A DNA stretch of 64,000 bases, from assembly GCA_016125225.1 (NCBI GenBank), contig WGME01000017.1:1-64000 (forward strand). Direction: 5' to 3'. Below the pieces are notes generated by a model. It searched no databases and was not told the origin of the DNA. It saw only the letters and a program-made list of their open reading frames with translations. Each line of letters opens with the position of its first letter. The first letter of the stretch is position 1. The stretch is from a bacterium (GTDB lineage Bacteria; Planctomycetota; Planctomycetia; Planctomycetales; Planctomycetaceae). Made by a program: the position numbers and the translations under genes. Of this stretch, positions 26,903 to 34,526 are shown piece after piece.

Positions 26903-27766
26903 ATGACAGTGACTTCCATGCTTGATTCTTTCCGTCTCGCTGTAGCTTTGGGCCTCCTGTGCCAGACATCGCTGATGGCGGCCGATCCCGTCCAACCGCA
27001 GTATCCGCTGGCCGTGGCAGCCACTTCCGATGGTACGGTGTTCGTGGCCGACCGCACGCTGCCTGGAGTCTGGAAGATCGTCGATGGCAAGCCGGAACTC
27101 TACTTCCAGGCCTCGAAGAAGTTTCGCACGCCCTTGAATGCCGTGCGCTGCCTCGCGATCGATAAAGAGGGCAAGCTGCTTGCCGGGGATTCGTCGACAC
27201 GCGAGGTCTACCGCTTTGACGACGCCGGTCAACCGCAACCTCTCACCAAGGGGGGCGTGGGCATACCGATGGCGTTGGCCGTGGACGCGGCGGGCGACAT
27301 CTGGGCCGCCGACCTGGAAATCCACCGCATCGTCAAGATTCCCGCAGCCGGGGGCGAGGCGGTCATCGTCGTGGAAGTCCCCGCTCCTCGGGGGCTCGCG
27401 TTCGATTCCCAGGGCACCTTGTGGATTGCCTCGCAGGGCAAGAATCAACTGGTCACCCTGAAGCCGAATGCCACCGAGACGGAAGCGGTTGTCACCGGTC
27501 AACCGTTCAATTTTCCGCATCAGGTAGTGGTGGACGCGCAGGGCACGGCTTACATCACCGATGGCTACGAAAAAGCGGTCTGGAAAGTTCCGCCAGGTGA
27601 AGCCCCGTCCAAGCTGCTGTCGGGTCCACCCTTTGATAATCCCGTCGGCATTGCTCTGCAGGGTGAAAAACTGCTGGTCGTTGATCCGCGAGCCAATGCG
27701 TTGTTCTCGGTGACCACGGCCGGGCAGATCGATGCCACCTGGAAGCTGGGCACCCCTCTTCCCTGA
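26903..27766 (+). CDS. secreted NHL/SMP-30-like beta-propeller protein
   Basis: 287 residues. A cleavable signal (LAVALGLLCQTSLMAADP) is followed by repeated strand units such as LAVAATSDGTVFVADR, ALAVDAAGDIWAADL, GLAFDSQGTLWIAS and QVVVDAQGTAYITDG, characteristic of six-bladed NHL/gluconolactonase-like propellers. No catalytic metal site is obvious. It lies 31 bases after the CRTAC1 gene in the same operon, so it is probably a periplasmic or surface partner. Confidence 0.85.
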   Translation: MTVTSMLDSFRLAVALGLLCQTSLMAADPVQPQYPLAVAATSDGTVFVADRTLPGVWKIVDGKPELYFQASKKFRTPLNAVRCLAIDKEGKLLAGDSSTREVYRFDDAGQPQPLTKGGVGIPMALAVDAAGDIWAADLEIHRIVKIPAAGGEAVIVVEVPAPRGLAFDSQGTLWIASQGKNQLVTLKPNATETEAVVTGQPFNFPHQVVVDAQGTAYITDGYEKAVWKVPPGEAPSKLLSGPPFDNPVGIALQGEKLLVVDPRANALFSVTTAGQIDATWKLGTPLP

Positions 27767-27837
27767 TCGCGGCCTTGGCATGGCTTCCGATGACATCTTC
27801 TCTGCGGCGGTGCAGGCCATTGGTTCAAGGAGCGGGC

Positions 27838-30800
27838 ATGAGGTTTCCGCAAATCTGGTCCGGACGGGGCGGCCCTGCTCGACTGGCGATCATTGCCCTG
27901 CTGCTGACGGGCTGTCCGGCGAAGCCCCCGGCTCCCCCAACGCCTGCACCAACTCCGGCAGATGCTCCGCAGAAATCGCTGAGTGCGGCCGACTGTGCGG
28001 AGTTGGCAAGGCTGCGGAATCTTGCCTTAGGAGCACTGGAAAACGAAAAGCTGACGGAAGCCGAGCAGCATCTCACTGCGATCGCAAAGTTGGCTCCGGA
28101 CAATTTGCTGGTGAAACGCAATGTCGCCGTGCTGCGGCATCTCGGGTTGCAAGTCGGCACGATGTCGGCCGCAGCGGCTCAAGCGGCCATTAACGATCTC
28201 CAGTCGACAGAGTCCTCGGCTCGCGATGCCTGGCTCGTGGGCCGCATCGGAGTCACCCTCGCAGAAAAAGAGACCGACGCAACTACGCGCGAAACGGTCT
28301 TGGGCGGCGCCATTCAGTCCCTGCAGAAAGCCCAGCAACTCGACACTAAACGGCCCGCAATTCCGTGGGAAATCTACGAAGCCCTGCGGTATGGTTCACC
28401 GGATCAGCAAGTGATCGCCCAGGCCGCGATCGTCGAAGCGGCTAGGCGCGCTCCCGACAATCTTTTCGTGCTGACCGAACGCCTGTTGCAGCAGGCCGAT
28501 GCCAAAGATCCCGCTCTTGTTGAAACTCTTGACCATCTGCAGCAGATCGCGGGGCCACTGCGCGACGGCATTCAACGTCGAGCCCGGGTCGATATTCTTG
28601 ACCTCATCGCCACGGCCCGTACAGCGGTTGGTGCCAATCAATGGCCGCAGGCCACGGGCCGGGTTCGTACTTTGAACGCGGTCTTGCGACCGGAAGATCA
28701 AGCCCAGAGCGACCGCCGTCAGTTGTCGCCCCATCCGCTGATGTTCGTGATGGCCGATTTCGATCCAGCGATCTGCGACCCGCCTTCGCCGTCAGTCGTT
28801 CCAACTCCCATCACCTTCGCCGCCGAAGCGTTCCCGCTCCCCCCGACACTCACGGACCTCCGCAGTGTGGAGATCGCCGACTTCCAACTGGACGGCTGGC
28901 CCGATCTGTGGATTCTGGGCGAGTCTGCTTTCGAAATCTGGTCGCGAACAGCGGTCGATCAACCCTGGAAATCAGCACAGGCTTTGCCGCTTGCTGGGGA
29001 TTATGCCGGACTCATCGCGGTCGACTTCGATCGTGATACGGTCAAGGGATTGGCTCAACCCGCCACGGGAGTCTGTCACGATGCTGATGCCGATCTGGTC
29101 CTCTTTGGTCCAGCGGGGATCGCCGTCTATCGCAACGAGTTGAACGCTGAGGATCAGCGAGAATTTGTACCGGTCGAACAAACCGCGGGTCTCAATGAAG
29201 TCCGCAATGTCAGCACGGCGATTCCCGGCGACTTCGATCACGATGGCGATCTCGACCTGGCCTTGTGGACCGATACCGGTCTGCAACTCTGGATGCAAAC
29301 CGGCGGCATGATCTTCACCAACAACACCGATCGCGTTCAACTACCCCCGCAGCCGATACATGGAACGAAGTTGATTGCCGTCGATTGGGATCGCGATGTC
29401 GATCTGGATCTGGTGGTGATCAGCACACTTCAGCAAGGGTATTTCGAAAATTTGCGGCACGGCGAATTTCGCTGGCAACCTTTCAACAAACTGCCTGGAG
29501 AAATCACTTCGGTCGTCACCGGAAGTGTTGCGGAACTCGATGGCAATGTTTCCTGGGATCTGGTGTTATCGGGACCGGCCGGAGTAGAGACTCTGTTGAC
29601 GACGACCGTCCCTGCTCAAAGTGTGACGTTTGAGTCCCGGCATTCCTTGTCGAGCGACATCATTCATGAGCAGGCCGTGGGAGACTGGAACAACGACGGC
29701 TGGCAGGATGTCTGCGTGGCGAATGCCCAGGGACTGCAAGTCTTCGCGGGTCAACGAGGCACGAATTGGACGGCGATGCCGACGCATCAGGACGCTGGGT
29801 TTGTGCCGCAGAATTTGAAAACCGCCGATCTGGACAACGATGGTCGCCTTGATGTCGTGGCCTTCAGTCCCGACCAACTCGCGATGTTACAGAACACCTC
29901 GGATTCCTCATCCGGCTGGCTCACGGTGCGGGTGCGCGGTGATGAAGACCCGCAGAGTGGCCGGGTCAATCAGTACGGTATTGGAAGTCTTGTCGAAGTC
30001 CGCACCGGCGATCATTACCAGGCGCAGGTGATTACTGGGCAGGTGACACACTTTGGTCTCGGAACTGCCGCAGAAGCTGATACCTTACGTGTCCTCTGGA
30101 CCAATGGCGTGCCTCAGGTTACCCTGCAGCCCGCGCGCAATCAGGCCCTGTGCGAACGGCTCGCACTCAAAGGGTCTTGCCCCTATCTTTACACCTGGGA
30201 CGGCGAACGGTTCGCGTTCTTTACCGATTTGCTCTGGGCGGCCCCTTTGGGATTGCAGTTTGCAGAAGGTGTGCTGGCTCCCTCACGACCGTGGGAATAC
30301 CTGCTCGTGGATGGTGACGCTCTGAAAGAGCACAAGGGTCAATACGACATCCGTGTCACGGAAGAACTGTGGGAAGCAGCCTATTTCGATCAGATCGAAC
30401 TGCTGGCGATCGATCATCCGGCGGAAGTCGAGGTCTTTTCGAATGAGAAGGTCGGACCACCCGACATTGCGGCGATGCAGGTGCATACAGTACGTGAGCG
30501 TCGCCTGCCCGTGTCCGCGCACGATCAGCGTGGGCGAGATGTCAGCGATCAGTTGCGGGACATCGATGACCGTTACGTCAAAGCGTTTGATACGGAATAT
30601 CGTCAGGGGCTGACCGAGCCGCATTACCTCGAACTCGATCTGGGAGAATTTCAGCAACCGCAAAAGATCGTGCTGTTTCTTACCGGATGGATTTATCCGA
30701 CCGATACCTCGCTCAATGTAGCCTTGTCTCAAGATCCGCACCTCGACGGTCCGCGACCACCTTCGTTATCTGTGCCGGATGCCGCGGGAAACTGGCAGGT

Positions 30801-31485
30801 GGTGCGGCCGTTTATGGGCTTCCCCGGGGGCAAGACGAAGACGATCGCGATCGATGTGAGTGATGCGTTTTTGACCGATGATTATCGACTGCGGATTGAA
30901 ACCACCCACGAAATCTATTGGGATGCGGCTTTCTTCACCGTCGATGAAGATCCTGCCGAGGTCCGCGTCACACCGCTGCAGTTAACCGCCGCTGATCTGC
31001 GGTACCGGGGTTTCTCCGCTAGTGTTCCGCCGCGGGAACATGCTCCGGAGCGCTACGACTATCAACAGGTTTCGATAGCACCGAAATGGCCCCCCATGCT
31101 CGGCCATTTCACTCGCTATGGAGAGGTGCGCGAGCTGTTGACCGCGACCGATGATCGGCTGGTCGTGCTCGGCTCTGGTGATGAAATCGCTTTGAGTTTC
31201 GCCGTGCCTCTGGAACCGCTCCCGACGGGCTGGAAACGCGACTTCTTTCTTCATAACGTGGGCTGGGATAAGGATGCCGATCTGCATACCGTGTACGGTC
31301 AGATGGTCGAACCGTTGCCCTATGTGGCGATGCCAGGCTATCCCTATCTCGATCAGACGGGGCCGACCGAGAGCCCGGCCTATCGAGAGTATTTACAGCG
31401 GTATCAGACCCGCACGGCGAGAATGGCGGATTATTGGCGATTGCCTCTGCACGGCTCGCTGCCGCGATCGACTTCCACACCTTGA
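27838..31485 (+). CDS. giant lipoprotein with TPR-like and FG-GAP/UnbV regions
   Basis: 1215 residues from ATG 27838, chosen because of the perfect AAGGAG six bases upstream and the lipobox LLLTGC that follows. The mature part has a Pro-rich linker, helical TPR-like repeats (about 40-260), FG-GAP-like strands (DFQLDGWPDLWIL, DFDHDGDLDLALW, DWDRDVDLDLVVI, DLDNDGRLDVVAF), an ASPIC-like segment (GSLVEVRTGDHYQAQVITG), and a long beta-rich C-terminal half that I cannot assign. It is lipid-anchored outside the cytoplasm. Co-location with the haem protein suggests a multi-protein envelope assembly. Confidence 0.85.
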   Translation: MRFPQIWSGRGGPARLAIIALLLTGCPAKPPAPPTPAPTPADAPQKSLSAADCAELARLRNLALGALENEKLTEAEQHLTAIAKLAPDNLLVKRNVAVLRHLGLQVGTMSAAAAQAAINDLQSTESSARDAWLVGRIGVTLAEKETDATTRETVLGGAIQSLQKAQQLDTKRPAIPWEIYEALRYGSPDQQVIAQAAIVEAARRAPDNLFVLTERLLQQADAKDPALVETLDHLQQIAGPLRDGIQRRARVDILDLIATARTAVGANQWPQATGRVRTLNAVLRPEDQAQSDRRQLSPHPLMFVMADFDPAICDPPSPSVVPTPITFAAEAFPLPPTLTDLRSVEIADFQLDGWPDLWILGESAFEIWSRTAVDQPWKSAQALPLAGDYAGLIAVDFDRDTVKGLAQPATGVCHDADADLVLFGPAGIAVYRNELNAEDQREFVPVEQTAGLNEVRNVSTAIPGDFDHDGDLDLALWTDTGLQLWMQTGGMIFTNNTDRVQLPPQPIHGTKLIAVDWDRDVDLDLVVISTLQQGYFENLRHGEFRWQPFNKLPGEITSVVTGSVAELDGNVSWDLVLSGPAGVETLLTTTVPAQSVTFESRHSLSSDIIHEQAVGDWNNDGWQDVCVANAQGLQVFAGQRGTNWTAMPTHQDAGFVPQNLKTADLDNDGRLDVVAFSPDQLAMLQNTSDSSSGWLTVRVRGDEDPQSGRVNQYGIGSLVEVRTGDHYQAQVITGQVTHFGLGTAAEADTLRVLWTNGVPQVTLQPARNQALCERLALKGSCPYLYTWDGERFAFFTDLLWAAPLGLQFAEGVLAPSRPWEYLLVDGDALKEHKGQYDIRVTEELWEAAYFDQIELLAIDHPAEVEVFSNEKVGPPDIAAMQVHTVRERRLPVSAHDQRGRDVSDQLRDIDDRYVKAFDTEYRQGLTEPHYLELDLGEFQQPQKIVLFLTGWIYPTDTSLNVALSQDPHLDGPRPPSLSVPDAAGNWQVVRPFMGFPGGKTKTIAIDVSDAFLTDDYRLRIETTHEIYWDAAFFTVDEDPAEVRVTPLQLTAADLRYRGFSASVPPREHAPERYDYQQVSIAPKWPPMLGHFTRYGEVRELLTATDDRLVVLGSGDEIALSFAVPLEPLPTGWKRDFFLHNVGWDKDADLHTVYGQMVEPLPYVAMPGYPYLDQTGPTESPAYREYLQRYQTRTARMADYWRLPLHGSLPRSTSTP

Positions 31486-31509
31486 ACATTTGCTGAGAGG
31501 ATGCTTTTG

Positions 31510-31911
31510 ATGATGGCTCGAACTTTGGGGTTACTGGTCCTGGCGGCCGGTCTGGTGGTGATCAGCATGGGCAATTCGCACAACATGGCGGCCGATTCCG
31601 CACCTCCGAAATTGCTGCGGCACATGGTGCTGTTCCAGTTCAAAGAAGGCGTTTCCAAGGCCGAAGTCGACGAAGTGGTGACCGCCTTTGCTGCGTTGCC
31701 GGGCAAAATCTCACAGATTCATAGCTTTGAACGCGGGACCGATGTCAGCGTCGAAAACCTTGCGGCGGGATTCACGCATGGCTTTCTGGTGACGTTCAAG
31801 ACCGCAGCCGACCGCGATGCTTATCTGCCCCATCCGGAACATCAGAAGTTTGTCGATCTGGTCAAGCCGCGCGTCGAAAAGGCATTGGTGTTCGATTACT
31901 GGGTGGAATAA
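31510..31911 (+). CDS. secreted Dabb (stress-responsive A/B barrel) protein
   Basis: About 133 residues. A hydrophobic signal (LGLLVLAAGLVVISMG) precedes a Dabb domain: LRHMVLFQFKEGVSKAEVDE, HSFERGTDVS, THGFLVTFKTAADRDAYLPH, HPEHQKFVDLV. Dabb domains dimerise as ferredoxin-like barrels; roles range from stress to polyketide chemistry. GAGAGG fits initiation at 31510 better than at 31501. It ends the cytochrome/CRTAC1 cluster. Confidence 0.85.
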   Translation: MMARTLGLLVLAAGLVVISMGNSHNMAADSAPPKLLRHMVLFQFKEGVSKAEVDEVVTAFAALPGKISQIHSFERGTDVSVENLAAGFTHGFLVTFKTAADRDAYLPHPEHQKFVDLVKPRVEKALVFDYWVE

Positions 31912-32148
31912 CGCCACACGGCAATCCGTCAGGAAAATCGGCCGGAGGGTTTGCAGCGGGGCCATGTGCGGCTAAAATCCGTCCTCCCGTGCAGGACCGT
32001 GCGAACCGTGGGGTGAACCCGCTGTCTGTTTTCACTGTCGTAACCGCAGTTCTCCGCTGCAGTTAAGCACCGATCTTTGACAACAGAAAAGAACGAGACA
32101 CATACGTCTTCTGAAATCCGATCCCGCAAGACGGTCGGTTTCCGGAAC
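31912..32148. other. intergenic region upstream of tRNA-Lys
   Basis: 237 bases without a credible gene. A TTGACA (32077-32082) with a weak CATACG about 18 bases later (32101-32106) could be the tRNA promoter. Nothing else was recognised. Confidence 0.4.
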
Positions 32149-32444
32149 GACTCGGTAGCTCAGTTGGTAGAGCAACGGACTTTGATAATAGGAGTGCCCC
32201 GGTCGCAAGGCTGGAGGTAGAACCGCGCCATATGCTGGAACACCCTGAGAGCCGTCGGTACGCAACCGCGTGACAATCCGGCGGATTGGGCAATCAGCAG
32301 GAAACCCGCAAGGGGCTCCTCAGAGACTTGACGCGTGGCTCCCCTCGTGGGAGATGGTAAAGTCCAGACCGCAACAGTTTGGCCGGTGAAAGCCGGTGCG
32401 GTAGGTTAATCCGTAGGTCCCGCGTTCGAGTCGCGGCCGAGTCA
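32149..32444 (+). tRNA. tRNA-Lys(UUU), interrupted by a group I intron
   Basis: Acceptor GACTCGG (32149-32155) pairs with CCGAGTC (32437-32443); discriminator A at 32444; CCA not encoded. The D arm is GCTC/GAGC. The anticodon 5' strand ACGGA (32175-32179) pairs with TCCGT (32410-32414). The T arm is CCGCG-TTCGAGT-CGCGG. The exons are 32149-32182 and 32406-32444. Joining them gives loop CUUUUAA with anticodon UUU, that is lysine. The interruption falls after U34. This split tRNA is the only tRNA gene seen in the window. Confidence 0.92.
32183..32405 (+). ncRNA. self-splicing group I intron inside tRNA-Lys
   Basis: 223 bases. P1: exon ACUU pairs with internal guide GAGU (32192-32195), giving the U-G wobble at the 5' splice site; the last intron base is G (32405). 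P2 is CCGGUC/GGCUGG with a GCAA loop (32199-32214). P7 is GACUU (32325-32329) with AAGUC (32360-32364). P8 is CUCCC/GGGAG (32339-32353). P3 is CGCGU with ACGCG. The core phrases CAGAGACUUGACGCG and GGUAAAGUCCAGA match the conserved R and S elements of subgroup IC introns. It encodes no homing endonuclease. Size and position resemble the small introns of cyanobacterial tRNA-Leu. Confidence 0.9.
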
Positions 32445-32581
32445 ATCGTGTCTTGTTCCTTTTCTGTCACTTCGCAGGTAGCAGCTCTCTTACAAGTTGT
32501 TGAAGTCGCTGGCGAGTTGCTCGCCTGCTCTCTACCATCCACCCAACTCGTGCTCACACTTTGTGTCCGTGATGACGTGGA

Positions 32582-33490
32582 ATGATCGAATACAATCGCT
32601 ACAGCTGGTGGCAGACCACATTTTCGCTGCATGGCACGGCCTTGCCTCGGGCGGCCGGGCGGGTCTTGATCTTCACGGTCTATGCCACATTCGTGCAGTG
32701 GGCCTTTGAAACCGGTTTGAGTATCGGTTGGATCGACAGCCAGCAGTTTCTGGGACTCGATCCCGTAGGCCATGCGGTGCTGGGGTCGCTGCTCGGCTTT
32801 CTGATTGTCTTCCGCATGAACGCGTCGAACGCGCGGTATTGGGAAGGTCGCTCGCATTGGGGGCAGATCATCAATTCGAGCCGCAATCTGGTACGGCTCG
32901 GCAGTGCCCATTTGCCCGATGCTCGCGAACTGGCGGGCTTGGTCGCAGGGTATGTCATTGCCCTCAAGCGGTCGCTGCAGGGGCATCGCGATGCCGAAGG
33001 GGCCGAGATTTACCTCTCGCCCTCGGTGCTCGACCGGATTTCACACTTCGGCAATCCCCCGACGGCGGTCGCTGGTGCCACGTCAGACTGGATCGCTGCG
33101 AGGCATCGCTCGGGCGAGATTGATGCTCTGATGGTGCGGCAAATGGAAGAGCAACTCTCCAAGCTGGTCGATGCACAAGGGGGCTGCGAAAAGATTCAGA
33201 AAACACCGCTACCCTTTGTTTACGTGGTGATGGTGAAACAGCTCATCGTCGCGTACCTGTTGACATTGCCTGTCGTGCTGTGTGAGCGGTGCGGCTGGTG
33301 GTCCCCCATGCTGATGTCCGTGGTGTCACTGGGCCTGTTTGGCATGGAAGAGGCGAGCGTGGAAATTGAAGATCCCTTCGGCTCCGACGACAATTGCCTG
33401 AACATGGACGCATTCTGCCTGACCATCGCCCGTGATACCGGGCAGCTCGCCAAATATGCTTCGCAGCCAACAGCGTCCGTCAATTCGTGA
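32582..33490 (+). CDS. bestrophin-like anion channel
   Basis: 302 residues. MIEYNRYSWWQTTFSLHGTA and the region FLIVFRMNASNARYWEGRSHW match the bacterial bestrophin/RFP-TM family, and the C-terminal GMEEASVEIEDPFG carries the conserved acidic/EDPFG signature. The hydrophobic segments (about 25-45, 65-80, 215-260) fit a four-helix pore subunit of a pentamer. Bestrophins conduct chloride and bicarbonate. It is followed after about 36 bases by a beta-carbonic anhydrase, which suggests bicarbonate handling. Confidence 0.9.
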   Translation: MIEYNRYSWWQTTFSLHGTALPRAAGRVLIFTVYATFVQWAFETGLSIGWIDSQQFLGLDPVGHAVLGSLLGFLIVFRMNASNARYWEGRSHWGQIINSSRNLVRLGSAHLPDARELAGLVAGYVIALKRSLQGHRDAEGAEIYLSPSVLDRISHFGNPPTAVAGATSDWIAARHRSGEIDALMVRQMEEQLSKLVDAQGGCEKIQKTPLPFVYVVMVKQLIVAYLLTLPVVLCERCGWWSPMLMSVVSLGLFGMEEASVEIEDPFGSDDNCLNMDAFCLTIARDTGQLAKYASQPTASVNS

Positions 33491-33526
33491 TAAGCTGATC
33501 AGGATTTGTTCGACGGGAGTTCGATC

Positions 33527-34429
33527 TTGGACGTCATTTACCGCTACGATCCGTTTGCACCGCTGGAACAACCGAAAACGCCCGACGCTGCGACAGCGAT
33601 CCGGCGACTGACGGAAGGCAACGAGCGCTTTGCCGAGATGGTCCGCCGGATGCAGGAACGGACGCTGGGAGGCGATGCGGGAGAACCGATCGTCATTCCC
33701 GTCAGCCCAATCACCCTGGGATTACCGCTCTATGAGGGAGCAATTCCGACTCAGGCCCCCTACGCCGTGGTGGTTGGCTGCTCTGATGCCCGCGTCCCCA
33801 CGGAAGCGATTTTCGATCAGTCGTTCAACAACCTCTTTGTACTACGCATTGCGGGCAACGTGCTGGGGGCAGAAGGACTGGGGTCGATTCACTATGCCGT
33901 GGCGAATCTGGGCGACAGTCTGAAGGCGATCGTTGTCCTCGGTCATTCCAAGTGTGGAGCGGTCACCGCCAGTGTGGATGCTTATCTTTCTCCCGAAGGG
34001 TATATCGACATTGCAGCCACTCATGCTCTGCGGTCGATCGTGAATCAAATTCAAATCGCCGTCCGCTCTTCCGCACAGGCTTTGGAAGCCGCCGCCGGGT
34101 GCCCGATTCACAAACTCGGCGACTACCGGTCTCTGCTGGTTGCGGTTTCGGTTTACGTGAATGCGGCTGTTTCCGCCTATGCACTGCAACGGGAAATTGA
34201 GCGGCCTGATGGCACGGGACCCCGCGTTTACTTCGGAATCTACGATTTCGAGACGGTTCGCGTCCGCTGTCGACCCGCCGGCCACGACGAATTTGTCCCC
34301 TCGGGCATGCGACCGGCCCCGGCTTCTTCGCAGGAACTTGCCAGTTACGCCACTGAAGTGGCCCATGCGTTCCTCAACCTGGATGACGACGACCGCGACC
34401 GGAACTGTAAGTTGACGATGAAGTGGTAA
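33527..34429 (+). CDS. beta-carbonic anhydrase
   Basis: About 300 residues from TTG 33527 (GGGAG seven bases upstream); a TTG at 33506 is the alternative. The zinc ligands and active site are clear: CSDARVP and GHSKCGAV, with FVLRIAGNVLG between them. It interconverts CO2 and bicarbonate. At about 300 residues it is longer than the usual 200-220 and includes an insertion around 40-70 and a Gly/Ala-rich late region. It probably forms a transcription unit with the bestrophin gene. Confidence 0.93.
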   Translation: MDVIYRYDPFAPLEQPKTPDAATAIRRLTEGNERFAEMVRRMQERTLGGDAGEPIVIPVSPITLGLPLYEGAIPTQAPYAVVVGCSDARVPTEAIFDQSFNNLFVLRIAGNVLGAEGLGSIHYAVANLGDSLKAIVVLGHSKCGAVTASVDAYLSPEGYIDIAATHALRSIVNQIQIAVRSSAQALEAAAGCPIHKLGDYRSLLVAVSVYVNAAVSAYALQREIERPDGTGPRVYFGIYDFETVRVRCRPAGHDEFVPSGMRPAPASSQELASYATEVAHAFLNLDDDDRDRNCKLTMKW

Positions 34430-34526
34430 CCGACTGAGAGCCCACGGGCGGGCAGTTCGGCCGATGCTCTGGTATGCTAACGGGCTCTTCCAGTTTTAAT
34501 GCGATCGTGAAGATGGCCTGCTGCCA

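Noticed and set aside
26903-27766. Gluconolactonase enzyme
   Set aside because: The propeller lacks the metal-binding Glu/Asn/Asp set of active SMP-30 enzymes by eye; kept as propeller protein only.
32294-32986. Long minus-strand open frame across the tRNA and bestrophin region
   Set aside because: It lies antisense to the tRNA exon, group I intron and bestrophin gene, has no family resemblance, and is explained as a shadow.
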